The translations under genes were made by a program, and so were the position numbers. The notes beneath the pieces are model-generated. The model did not search any database, was not told where the DNA came from, and worked only from the letters and a program-made list of their open reading frames with translations. A stretch of 64,000 nt of DNA from Paulinella micropora (Eukaryota; Cercozoa; Imbricatea; Euglyphida; Paulinellidae): positions 12,501 to 76,500 of the forward strand of contig WBZZ01003272.1 of NCBI GenBank assembly GCA_019918135.1, written 5' to 3'. Positions 1 through 9,900 of this stretch are shown here, piece by piece. How positions within the stretch are numbered: position 1 is the first letter of the stretch; every line of letters starts with the position of its first letter.

Positions 1-98
1 GCTCAGCTGAAATTCCGAAAATCCAAACCCGTTTCTACCTAAACGTCCGAGCCGTTCTGCCTCAGGATAACCAATGGCATACCACCTTCCCATTACAG

Positions 99-960
99 AA
101 CGTGAGTGTGGCTAGGGATTTGTTCGGAAAGAACTTGTATGAAGCTAAGAGCTCGGGGGTTGCCATCGTCTTGTTTGGGGGCTACCTGCAGGAAAAGCAG
201 AGATCCGGCGTGGCCCTGGACCTGTTCGGCGTGAACCTGCGCCAAGCCAGGGGGGCGCGGGTGCGGCTAGGGACAGCTTCGGGATGTTCTTGTATTGGAA
301 GAAAAGCAGCGGTGTGGCGCGAGATTTCTTCGGGAGGGGCGTGTACGAGGAGCAGGGATCCGGCGTGGCCCTGGACCTGTCCGGCATGAACCTGCGCCAA
401 GCCAGTGAGAGTGCGGTTGTGGCTAGGGACAGCTTCGGGATGAGCAGCGGTTTGGCGCCAGCTTTGTTGGGGGGGGGACCTGTACAGGCAGCAGAGATCC
501 GAGGACGTGGCCCTGGACCTGTCCGACGGGGAGAGCGCGGGTGTGGCTAGGGACAGCTTCGGGATGTTCTTGTACGAAAACAAGAGCAGCGGTCTGGCGC
601 GAGATTTCTTCGGGAGGGACGTGTACGAGGGCAGAGATCCGGCGTGGCCCTGGACCTGTTCGGCATGAACCTGCGCCAAGCCAGGGAGAGCACTGGGCTA
701 GGGACAGCTTCGGGATGTTCTTGTACGAGAACAAGAGCAGCGGTCTGGCGCGAGATTTCTTCGGGAGGGGCGTGTACGAGGAGCAGAGATCCGGCGTGGC
801 CCTGGACCTGTTCGGCATGAACCTGCGCCAAGCCAGGGAGAGCAGCGGTCTGGCGCGAGATTTGTTCGGGAGGGGCGTGCAGCAGGCTAGAGAAAGCTCA
901 GGCGTGGCCCTGGACGTGTTCGGCGTGTCCATATACGACTCCCAAAGCTCAGGGCACGGC
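99..960 (+). repeat. Tandem coding repeat, 17-18 residue unit
   Basis: A minisatellite whose units translate to a 17-18 residue motif of the form A-R/L-D-x-F-G-x-x-L-Y-E-x-x-S-S-G-V. One uninterrupted stretch of about five units reads in a single frame from about 688 to 950. Earlier copies (99-250, 340-420) carry the same motif but are put out of frame by indels between copies. A higher-order unit of about 140-160 bp recurs, seen by its repeated start GGCTAGGGACAGCTTCGGG near 262, 419, 541 and 697. A possible acceptor (cattacag) precedes the first copy at about 99. It is probably part of a repetitive-protein exon now decaying. I do not recognise the family. Confidence 0.6.
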
Positions 961-1070
961 GCTGGACTTGTGGGGCGTATACTTGTGGGAAGCCCAGAAA
1001 GTAAATTGTTTTTACGTACCGTTGATGTAACAATGTTTTGGGTGTGCATCTATGCACGTGAGTGTATGTG

Positions 1071-1096
1071 TGTGTGTGTGTGTGTCTGTGTGTGAT
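1071..1096. repeat. GT microsatellite
   Basis: A short (GT)n tract lies between the coding repeat and the next exon candidate. Nothing else is seen in this spacer. Confidence 0.8.
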
Positions 1097-1136
1097 CTGC
1101 TGATTCATTCCTTGAGTTGCTGTACATTATCAATAG

Positions 1137-1507
1137 GCGTTGAGCGCGCTCCAGCACGCAGAGCGAGCGAGACACAGAGAAGAAGCAAACAAGACCCTCG
1201 CGTTTCTACAGAGCCAAGCCCAGAAATTTACGCAAGAGGACGTCAGCGTGGTCCTCAACAAGGATCAAATCAACTTTTCGGTGCGAGCCTTTACAGATTT
1301 AACACATCTGTTCCCACCATCAGGTCACGAACAACAAGGAGAACAAGCAGAGGAAGAAAAACAAGAGGAAGAAACAGTACAAGAGGAAGTGATGAAGTAG
1401 AGGAAGTAGAAGAAGTACAGGAAGAAGAAGCACAGGGAGGTCCCACGACTAGGCAACAAACAAAACAGGCAACACCAAACAAAAAGGAATCAAAGAACAG
1501 GAGTTAA
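1137..1507 (+). CDS. Acidic/basic C-terminal exon(s), unknown
   Basis: Two overlapping frames look coding. From a possible acceptor (caatag, 1131-1136) one frame runs to 1400 and begins with an amphipathic, helix-like stretch (LQHAERARHREEANKTLAFL). A second frame ending at 1507 carries an Arg/Ser-rich segment, then a Glu-rich run (EVEEVEEVQEEEA), then a basic tail. The natural reading is one protein that changes frame by a short intron or an indel near 1320, where CATCAG precedes GTCACG. An ATTAAA-type poly(A) motif follows at about 1577-1590. No family is recognised. The overall pattern resembles the tails of the other multi-exon genes in this window. Confidence 0.4.
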
Positions 1508-1624
1508 GGCTAGGTGTTGATTGAACACAAGAGCGGTAAGATTTTCGACTTAGGGTTCTTGTTGGTCTGGAGTAACTGTTTTTATTATTAAAAATAACAT
1601 ACTGTATGTTCTTGGCATGTGTAT

Positions 1625-2347
1625 ATGTGGCCAGGCAAGAGAAGGCTAGGTGACCAGACATCACGGACTCTGTACCTAGCACGATCCCTAGTTCACGGTT
1701 GGGGGGTTTTTTCGGCAGACAAGCTGCAGCAAGGTGAATGTTACGCGGCCGAGGTGGTGGACAATAAGAGAGTTAGGGAGGTCTATCATTACCTTGACTG
1801 TCTGACCCTGTTGCCTGAAAGAACACAGTATCGTCGGAAATGCCAAGCGATGGTCGTCCTTGTTGACCAGGCAAGGGACAAAGAAATATTGCAGCGTGGT
1901 CTTGTGGTGGTTCCCCGAGGCTATGTTAATTACTTGAATCACACTGACAAAAACAACGCTAACGCAAAAATAGAAATTAGGATTAACGGCACTATCATGG
2001 ATTTCTTGCCGTGGGCCCAGGGCGTCAGTCCTGGGGTACTAAAATCCCTGGCCTGGGAAAGGCCAAGCCGGGATTCTCAGCCGTTGAACAAGAGGCTTGC
2101 TGGTTTTCCTGGGCTGTCCGCTCTGCGGGATTTGTTAGAAGATTCGGAACATAACATAGAACTAGTTATAATACCACTCCAGGACATCCACGAAGATGAA
2201 GAGTTACTAATTTACTATGGTGCACATGATGTGACACAAGATGCGAGCATTGATGCAATGATATCAGAGATGAGGAACACTTGCGCCTGCTTGGACAACA
2301 GTGTGTCTGCCACAGGAAGACAGTCACATGCAGAGATAAATTACTAG
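1625..2347 (+). CDS. SET-domain protein (putative protein lysine methyltransferase)
   Basis: A 240-residue intronless ORF from the ATG at 1625; the frame opens slightly earlier with GTG. SET hallmarks appear in order: a G-W-G-V-F-S start near residue 20 (SAM-binding GxG region), a YLNHTDKNNANAKI segment near residue 105 matching the N-H-S-x-x-P-N-x knot, and EELLIYYGAHD near residue 195 matching the ExxxxYG catalytic end. There is no clear post-SET cysteine cluster; only a C-A-C occurs after the domain. SET enzymes transfer methyl groups from SAM to lysines of histones or other proteins; the substrate cannot be told. The gene is followed by AATAAA and a 32-A tract, so it is probably a retrotransposed copy with an intact frame. 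Confidence 0.7.
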   Translation: MWPGKRRLGDQTSRTLYLARSLVHGWGVFSADKLQQGECYAAEVVDNKRVREVYHYLDCLTLLPERTQYRRKCQAMVVLVDQARDKEILQRGLVVVPRGYVNYLNHTDKNNANAKIEIRINGTIMDFLPWAQGVSPGVLKSLAWERPSRDSQPLNKRLAGFPGLSALRDLLEDSEHNIELVIIPLQDIHEDEELLIYYGAHDVTQDASIDAMISEMRNTCACLDNSVSATGRQSHAEINY

Positions 2348-2434
2348 AAGAGCATATGGGCAAGCTGGACAATATGAAGTCTTAAGGAAGGAAGTGAAAC
2401 CCCATCCAAGTCTAGGCAAAGCACTGCCAAAGGG

Positions 2435-2458
2435 AATAAAACCTCGCCTAAGTGCAGA

Positions 2459-2491
<33 letters not shown>
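2435..2491 (+). promoter_or_regulatory. AATAAA signal followed by a genomic A32 tract
   Basis: AATAAA sits at 2435-2440, and a run of 32 A begins about 20 nt later at 2460. This spacing is that of a cleaved and polyadenylated mRNA 3' end copied into DNA. It supports the SET ORF as a processed retrocopy. Confidence 0.65.
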
Positions 2492-2493
<2 letters not shown>

Positions 2494-2654
2494 CAAAAAA
2501 ATCAATTTAACACTTATGCTGTTGTGAATGCAAAGGAAGCACGGAGGTTGATAGTGTGTTGGTGTGTGTATCAACATCAAGCACAAGTTGACGTGCATAT
2601 GTTTCTGTGTGTGACTGCTGTTAAACAGAGGGATGGCTGCCAGGTACTGAACGT

Positions 2655-3478
2655 TTGTTTCCGGGAGAAGAAGACACTCCTCTCTGCATGGTATGTCAGG
2701 AGAGAGAGGCAGTGGGTGTGCTGAGTGAGGCACCAGACGGAGTACAGTTGTTCGGCAAAAACTATGCCTGTAAACTTTGTTGTGTTATGCCGGCCGGCTG
2801 GCCAGGTCCCGGGCACAAAAATCTAAACTCAGGTTCATGTAAGGGCTGCCTGGGTCACACAGTTTTTGCGGTGGTGCTGAATGAGCAACTTGATAATTTT
2901 GGGGCTTTCACTACTGAAGATATACCGGTTAGCGCTTCTACACGGCACAGGGGTATATTTTTCGACGGTAAACTCTGCAAAAAACGAGAATGTGACCACA
3001 AAAGCCACTCGATTCTCGTCTGTACGTGGACGGGTTCAACCTCATCAGGGAATACAAGCAGGTACAAACCAACCTTCTTGGCGTTTTATGGGAATATCCC
3101 GATAAACCACAGCATGGAACATGGACAAAGTTTTTGCAGCTTAGCGGAGGCAAGTCGATTATTTTCCACTTGCCCAAGCACTTGAGCTATCGAGGCTCAG
3201 CACATCTTGCTAATTCTAGTCAAGGTGCAATTAAGTCAGTTCATAACATGATCACGAGTGGACTCAATCCTAGTGCGTTACAGCCAGTAGAAATTTTTGG
3301 TGTAGCGGCTGAGGCTTTCCCGTGCCCTTATCTGCAGCGCAGCACGGGACAAGGCGTGGCGAATATGGGTATGCAGCTGATAGGGTTGTATACACCCCAG
3401 TACATGGGCAACGCGGCCGGTGAGGACATGGATCGACAAACGGTTACCGCACCGAACCGTCCCAGGTTGCTGTGGTAA
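2655..3478 (+). pseudogene. Cys-rich zinc-binding-like protein, frame-broken
   Basis: The first frame (2655 to about 3010) carries CMVC, CKLCC, CKGC and C-x4-C-x-H pairs spread over about 110 residues, so it probably binds zinc. A different frame continues to 3478 with LYVDGFNLIREYKQ and ends at TAA. The change falls near 3000-3030, with no GT-AG pair that fits cleanly. The first internal ATG of the upper frame is at 2688. The upstream CAG at 2641-2643 could be an acceptor. A TTTTTATTAAA motif follows at 3540. It is either a decayed gene or one with a missed tiny intron or assembly indel. No family is named. Confidence 0.4.
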
Positions 3479-3479
3479 G

Positions 3480-4670
3480 AGGTTGATTTAGGAAAGCAGA
3501 AGCGGCGAATGCGTAATTGCAGGCAACACAGGATAATGTATTTTTATTAAAAAGTTTTTGGACATCTGATGGCAAGCTTTTTCCTGACCATTGTACATTG
3601 AAGTGTACACAAACAGGACATACTGTAGATAGTGTTCGTGCCTGTGTAGGTGTCGAACGAATTGCTCGCATGAGTAGCCGTAGAGGTGGGCATCCTCGTG
3701 TCATCCAGTCTTCAGCAGCGGCAGGGTACAACTGCTTGTGGTTATGCAAAATTACTTATGCAATTTTCTTTGCGTACTAGTACGCTGTATTATATATTCA
3801 TTCAAGTATGTTTGGTCTCGCAGGGGGAACAAGTTGGAATATTTTCCTTTCCAGGCAGTTTGCAGCAAGATCAAGATCAAGATACCGCACTGGTGCTGTT
3901 TTCTATTCACGTGAAAGAAGACGAGGTTTGCTAGCAGCACAAAATGTCCTCTATTTAATTACGAACATGCATAAGTAACAGTAACACGCATAAAATTAGA
4001 TTACTATGGACAAAGTTATTTTATTAAACCAAAACGTTCAAGGATACGTCCTCTTGTACTACGCCGAGGTCAGGAAATCCAGTCCCGTCCGCCAGACCGA
4101 GGTTCAGGTGGATGCATAGACCCGGTATCGCGACCATCATATACTACCAGGACACCAAGTGTACCATGAACACTCGCTTCCATGACGGGAAAAAGGGCAT
4201 GAGAAAATACCTGCTTACTGTCCAAGGGTGACTCTCCATCTTCGCTATGCCTTTTCTTTTTGTTCAAAGAAACTATCGTTTCCGATACCTGAGAAGGATA
4301 CGTTTTCTCATCTCCGTCCTATTATTATGAATCTCCCTCTGTTTCCTCACGATGGACACTCCTCGTTCCATGAAGCCGAGTCCTGGAAGACGCTCGACGC
4401 GCGAACGCCGCAAATTCACCAGGAAGGACGCTTGCGAATGTTCATGTACACAGTAAATTTGCATGACCGACACAAGAATATAAGTTATAAATAGGTTTTG
4501 CATTTACTTTGTTTAATACTTCCGATTTACTGTATCCCTTCCAGTGTACCAAGAGAGGAATGTCAATTATAAATATGTTTTGCATGTACTTTGTTTAATA
4601 CTTCAGATATACTGTATCCCGGCTAGTAGCAAATATTTTCTTAGTGAAGTTGTGCGTAATTACAGCCTCT
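3480..4670. other. Spacer with no supported gene
   Basis: AT-moderate DNA with two ATTAAA-type motifs (about 3540 and 4017). The short open frames here show no motif, no intron signals and no compositional bias. Two similar copies of a segment ending in a 'tttaatacttc' string occur at about 4511 and 4596. Confidence 0.5.
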
Positions 4671-4679
4671 GGGGCCCCA

Positions 4680-6240
4680 CAACAGTGAAATGCCAAAAAG
4701 TGAGTGAAGTTGGTGTTGGTCAATGTTAGACAGGGAACAGGTTGTACTCGTCCAAGGTCATAGTGGTGGTGCAAGTATTGGCAGCAAGGAAGAAAAGCGC
4801 AGTAATTGCGTTAGGTTTTTGTCCTGAACGGAGAAATGCCAAAAAGTGGGTAAAGTTGGTGTTGGTTAATGTTAGACAGGGAACAGGTTCTACTCCTCCA
4901 TGGTCAGAGTGGCAGTGCAAATATTGGTTGCAAGGGAGAAATACGCAGTAATTGCGTTAAGGTTATGTCCGGAACGAAGAAATGCCAAAAAGTGGGTAAA
5001 GTTGGTGTTGGTACATTTTTGGCAGGGAACAGGTTCTACTCCTCCATGGTCACAGTGGCAGTGCAAATAGTAGCCGCAAGGGATAAATGGTAAGTAATTG
5101 CGTTAGGCTTTTGTCCTAAAATCAGGAAATGCCGCAATTTTTCATGGCTCCTGTTGTTCATGGAAGTTGGTGTTTGGACGTAACAAGCATGACGTTGTAA
5201 CTTGTTGTGGAGGTCGCACACGGGAGCTGAAATTCTGGGCGAACTGCGGGCTGTACTGGAAACAGGGTGTACCCGACCTGTACCTAAGCGCCGACCTCGA
5301 CCTAAGGCAGGAGATGTCGTGGTGGTGGGAAGTGTGGGGGAGAAGTAGGGGTCAAAGTTAGGGGCGGGAAGGAGCAAGTCTGGGCGAGCTGTACTGGAAA
5401 CAGGGTGTACGCGACCTGTACCTAAGCGCCCACCTCGACCTAAGTCAGGAGATGTCGTGGTGAATGTTACGTGTGGTGGGAAATGTGGGGGAGAAGTCGT
5501 AGTGCAAGTTTGGGGCGGGAGGGAGCAAGTCTGGGCGAGCTGTACAGGAAACAGGGTGTACGCGACCTGTACCTAAGCGCCGACCTCGACCTAAGTCAGG
5601 AGATGTCCTGGTGAATGCTGCGTGTGGTGGGAAGTGTGGGGGAGAAGTCGTGGTGCAAGTTTGGGGCGGGAAGGAGCAAGTCTGGGCGAGCTGCACTGGA
5701 AACAGGGTGTACGCGACCTCGACCTAAGCGCCGACCTCGACCTAAGTCAGGAGATGTCGTGGTGAATGTTACGTGTGGTGGGAAGTGTGGGGGAGAAGTC
5801 GTGGTGCAAGTTTGGGGCGGGAGGGAGCAAGTCTGGGCGAGCTGTACAGGAAACAGGGTGTACGCGACCTGTACCTAAGCGCCGACCTCGATCTAAGTCA
5901 GGAGATGTCGTGGCGGGTGGGTATGGGTGTTACGTGTGGTGGGAAGTGTGTGGTGGGAAGTGTGGGTGGGTGTAAAGTTGTGGTGAAAGTTTGGGGCGGA
6001 AGGGAGTAAGTCTGGGCGAACTGCCCAGGGAACAGGGTGCAGCCGACCTCGACCAAAGGGCCCACCTCGACCTAAGGTGTAACAGACCTGGGAATCCGAC
6101 CTCGACCTGAACAAGGAAATGCCAGAAAGAGGGTAAAGTTGGTGTTTGTATTGTTGGGACAAGGAAGAGGCTCTACTGCAAGGGCACCAGTGCAGTGCAA
6201 GTATTGGGCCCAAGTGATAAATGGTCAGTAATTGCGTTAG
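4680..6240. repeat. Nested tandem repeats, units of about 145-150 bp
   Basis: Two unrelated tandem families are nested. Family 1 (starts near 4690, 4838, 4981 and again 6118) has units of about 145 bp beginning 'aaatgccaaaaagtg' and containing 'gttggtgttggt'. Family 2 (about 5220-6010, six or so units of about 150 bp) contains 'ctgtacctaagcgccgacct' and 'gagatgtcgtggtg'. Family 1 resumes after family 2, so family 2 looks inserted or expanded inside it. ORFs in this region are periodic shadows of the repeat. Confidence 0.75.
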
Positions 6241-6419
6241 GGTTTTGTGCTGAAGGAGGAAATGCCGAAATTGGGCATACTTTCTGTTTCAGGGAACTGT
6301 GTAGAATAGGAGGTGTAGGTTCAACAAGGATGACATTGTAGCTTATTCTGGGTACCGCAGACGGATGCGGTAAGTCACGAGCCCTGTGGAAATAAAGTCC
6401 ACATGCGGAATGTGTCCTA

Positions 6420-6426
<7 letters not shown>

Positions 6427-6457
<31 letters not shown>
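6427..6457. repeat. Poly(T) tract
   Basis: A run of about 31 T. On the minus strand this would be a poly(A) tail, but no AATAAA precedes it, so I do not call a retrocopy here. The 300 bp around it hold nothing else supported. Confidence 0.7.
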
Positions 6458-6458
<1 letters not shown>

Positions 6459-6567
6459 GTTGCATTTCTCCATGGAGGACTGTGAGGTGTAACTGCCCCC
6501 CAAAGGGATTTTTTCAAAACGCGAGTATTGATTTTTTTTTTAAAAAATGAAAAAATCATTTTTGGCG

Positions 6568-6620
6568 AATTCGGGAAAGTTCACCCCTGGCGAATTCGGG
6601 AACCCTCGCGAATTCGGGAC
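6568..6620. repeat. Three copies of a GAATTCGGG word
   Basis: The words 'gcgaattcggga' occur three times at roughly 20-bp spacing. They are short tandem repeats of unknown origin. Confidence 0.6.
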
Positions 6621-6628
6621 ATTACACT

Positions 6629-6904
6629 GTTTTAACTTGTTGCCCCTATACAAATGCGATGCACGTTGCACCCCATGTACTTCGAATTCTTAAGCTTCCT
6701 GCTTCCGTGCAAAACAGATATGCTTTTACACGACACACATAGTTTTCCTGGCAAACCGACACACTGTGTTTAATTTGTGCCTGCTTCTCATGATGTTGAT
6801 CATGAGAGGCAGGCACAAAGTGTGTCGGAAGCATGAAGCTTAAGAATTCGAAATACATGGGGTGCAACGTGCATTGCATTTGTATAAGTGCAACAAGTTA
6901 AAAC
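6629..6904. mobile_element. MITE-like element with long terminal inverted repeats
   Basis: About 276 bp begins GTTTTAACTTGTTGC and ends with the reverse complement (GCAACAAGTTAAAAC). The inverted arms extend about 75 bp with few mismatches and include the 'gaattcttaagctt' block in both arms. A smaller hairpin (cctctcatgatcaacatc region) sits in the centre. There is no coding capacity. This is the shape of a non-autonomous DNA transposon or foldback element. I could not define a clear target-site duplication. Confidence 0.6.
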
Positions 6905-6989
6905 AGATAAAAAACAGTGCATTTCTCACACTGATCATGATTTGAATATTTCTCAAAAAAACAAGCAAACAATAGTTTCTTTGATGATA

Positions 6990-7200
6990 CATCATGAGCG
7001 TTGTTCATGATCAGTACTCACCTAATCCTCGGTTATGGTGTACCTCACCTGGGGCCTCACAGTACCTAATCCTCATCCCCAAACATCGTCGGCGCTGTCA
7101 AACAACAGGCACCCCCCCCCCCTCTCTCTCTCACACACACACACACACACATGACGAAGTGGTAAATAATAAGGATCCGGTCTCATACCAATGAGACCAT
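6990..7200. repeat. Dispersed composite repeat, copy 1
   Basis: It holds 'cctaatcctcggttatggtg' and, after a CT/CA microsatellite, 'gacgaagtggtaaataataa' followed by GGATCC and a GGTCTCAT hairpin. Both parts recur at 28265-28900, the second part in the opposite orientation. It is a dispersed repeat family. Confidence 0.65.
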
Positions 7201-7930
7201 ATATATTTTTTGCAAACCTGTCTAAATATCATTAAATCTATTGATTATTGCGTGTAAAACGTTTGAATTGAGATAAAACATATTAATAATCACTTTTAGT
7301 ATTAAATTTTTTTTTTTACTTGACAGCGGATCAGCCTAGTATATGTACGCTAAACCGGCTAAGTAAGCTAAATTTGCATGACGCTAATCATGCAGCGATC
7401 GCTATATACAGTCATCACTGCGTTTAAATAGTTTGAATTTATATAAAACATGCTTTTAGTACATTATATAAATTTATGAGCAATCACGTTCATATAATAG
7501 TATTGTAGTATAAGTGCAAGGGAGGGGGGGGGTGGGGGCGGCATTGCCTGGCAATCTCAGTAGATGATCTGAGTGCATTTACCTCGCGCTAGTTGGCTTA
7601 AAATGGGCATAAAAAACGAACTTACATCAAATACAAAGTAACGTACATTAAATATGAAGTAAGTTCGTTCTCTACGGCCACAATGAACAGGCGATCGCGA
7701 CAAAATTTGGGGGGGACTCAATCCCTGATGATCTGAGTAAAATTAAATTGCGCAGATCATTTGCGGGGACTTTTTTTTTTTTTTTTTTGTTTTTTTTTTG
7801 TGTTGTTTTTTGCGGAGGCCTAGGCAGGAGAAACATCATTGAATGGCTGAATTATGCAGCGAAAGGGGGGGGGGGGGTAAGCGGCAGCCAAGAAGGTAAT
7901 CCTAAGCTACAACAAACAGCGCACGAAGCA
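7200..7930. other. AT-rich spacer with G- and T-homopolymers
   Basis: It contains two related AT-rich stretches (7250-7310 and 7420-7470, both with 'gtttgaatt..gataaaacat'), a G-run at about 7521, a T-run at 7771-7800 and a G13 run at about 7865. No gene is supported. Confidence 0.5.
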
Positions 7931-7943
7931 CTGCCAGGCGAAT

Positions 7944-9501
7944 TCATTCGCCATTATCTTCGTCTTCATCTCCTTCCTCATCGCTTGCATCGCGATCGTC
8001 ATTTTCAGGTACAGCTCCGCAATCTTCGCAACCGACAAAATACAAACGCTTTCTATTACGTACACCGCAAATGTCGCATTCCCACTCGCCTGCGCTTGCT
8101 TTCTCTTCCTCCTCGCCATCTTCGTCCATCCCTGAATAGTCAACACGCTTACCTCTAGCCTGTACCTGCCTGCGTTCTTTCGCGACAGTGTCAGTGCCTT
8201 CGCCACGCTTGCGACGGGAACCTCACAAACAAGGCACAAACAACCCAAAACAATTTCAAAGCAGTTGCATCGATGCATAACAATTTTTACCTTCGGAACC
8301 GGTTTTGCGCTTCTTGACTGCTGGTGGGCTAGCATCGATATCCTTCTCACCTTTTCCCCTTCCACGCTTACCTCCCTTGCGGCCCTTAGCCTTTGGCTCA
8401 TCGTGGCTCGTTGCGTCATCTAGACGCGCTCGCAACTCCGCCACTTTACCTTCTGTGGGCAAACCCATAGCCTCAAGCAATGTAACGCACTGTGCCTTGG
8501 GCACGCTACTATATTTGCCTTTGGCACGCTTCTTCTTAACTCTTTGCTTGGCCTTCAAATTGCGAAGTACTTAATCTTCTCTTCCCTTTCCATCCCTGCT
8601 GTTGCATCGGACTGCTCCAACACAAACCCTGACTCCACGCCCGTAACCCCGCCCCTGCGGTTTGGGCACGTTTTCCCCTTTCCATGGGCAGGCTGCGGTG
8701 ACTTGGTGGCCTGTGTGCAAAACTCACACCGCAGACCCGCAACATCGTCATGCCGCATATCCAGTACCACGCGCTGTGCATCACGCACATCGCTGGTGTA
8801 AGCTCCATATGCTACACCCGGCAAACTAAAGACCCTGCCAGCGTCGGTGTCCTGAGAATACTTGAAGGAGCGCAACGAGGGAAACTGCCAGCCACTGATT
8901 CCGCGAAGCTTGATCTGGTTCTTGTCCGCCCAAGCCATTATTACATCCATCTCATGCCCATATAAACGAACATTTGAATATCCGGCGTTAGAAGCAGACT
9001 CCAACCAGTCTGAAACCAGAGAAAACCCGCGGCCTTGCTCAACCTGATCTTTAGTGAAAACCCTAGTCAGGTTTCTCTTAGCTCCATCACATGGATTCCA
9101 CGCGTGATTTGGACAGAGCACATGCGCCTCCACATCCACACCATAAAGGCTATGATAGCACGACTCTGAATAAATAAAGGCTCTACTGGTAAAATCACCG
9201 CCGCCATCACCAGTTCGTACGCCAGGACCTGGCAGCGAAGAGAGTTCACCACTCCCCGCCATCCTTCTTGCTGCGGAAGTGATAAGCCCAGGTGTAACGC
9301 GTGGTTGCCTCTGAATGCTCGCACAACATGAAGTTATGAAGGTATTCATACTTCAGCTGGCCATGCGAGTCGCGTTGAACAAGAGTAAAAAGGAGATCGT
9401 TGATCTTTGTACCATTTTCGGAATACCAGGCAAGGTAGTCTTGATAAATGACCCACTGGCCACTCCCTGCCTCCAAACCATCAATGCGAGCCTGCACAAA
9501 G
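7944..9501 (-). CDS. 3' exons of a host gene with SAP-like motif and CxxC/CxxC tail
   Basis: I read four exons on the minus strand: 9501-9250, 9185 to about 8626, 8552-8291 and 8221-7944, with introns of 64, about 73 and 69 nt. The GT-AG junctions keep phase at 9250/9185 and 8291/8221; the 8626/8552 junction is the least certain. The second exon ends in a C-x2-C-x10-H-x5-C cluster. The third has SVPKAQCVTLLEAMGLPTEG followed by KVAELRARLDD, which fits a SAP motif (DNA/RNA binding), then a Lys/Gly-rich stretch. The last exon has WECDICG and VGCEDCGAVP, a paired-Cys zinc-ribbon-like module, and an acidic end. A nuclear nucleic-acid-binding role is inferred. Its 5' exon appears to be 21667-20236, across the inserted island. 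Confidence 0.6.
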
Positions 9502-9900
9502 CTAACAGGAAAAATATAAGCATGAAGCCACAGCATAAATCATAATGACGCTCTTTTACATAACTAACCTCACCGGAAGTTTGTTTCACACCTAATCTAA
9601 CTATTAGATGCCACTCAAGGCCACAGTCAGGGCGGGCGAGAGCAAACAAGCAGCAGACTTGAGCAAAAGCAGCAGTGCTAGGCAGGCAAAAATACAAGCA
9701 TGAAGCCACAACATAAATCAGAATGACGTTCTTTGACATAACTAACCTCACCGGAAGTTTGTTCCACACCTAATCCGACTATTAGATGCCACTCAAGGCC
9801 ACAGACAGGGCGGGCGAGAGCAAACAAGCAGCAGACTTGAGAAAAAGCAGCAGTGCTAGGCAGGCAAAAATACAAGCATGAAGCCACAGCATAAATCAGA
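9502..9900. repeat. 178-bp tandem repeats in a host intron (two units plus edge)
   Basis: Two units (9537-9714 and 9715-9892) share nearly identical sequence with a period of 178 bp. A third unit continues at 20001 on the far side of the island. Read on the minus strand, each unit carries a polypyrimidine stretch ending in CTGCCTAG. The exon acceptor at 9506-9502 (CTGTTAG) is the edge of the same repeat. Confidence 0.8.

Noticed and set aside
4690-6240. CRISPR-like regular repeats
   Set aside because: Units of about 145-150 bp without unique spacers, in a eukaryotic context. These are plain tandem repeats.
6568-6620. Cloning adaptor contamination (repeated GAATTCGGG)
   Set aside because: The words are part of a continuous repeat with natural flanks and do not extend into a known adaptor; kept as a repeat.
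8132-8152. A 21-nt GT-AG intron in the minus-strand host gene
   Set aside because: It is a multiple of three and stop-free; retaining it gives a natural sequence (GKRVDYSG), so no intron is needed.
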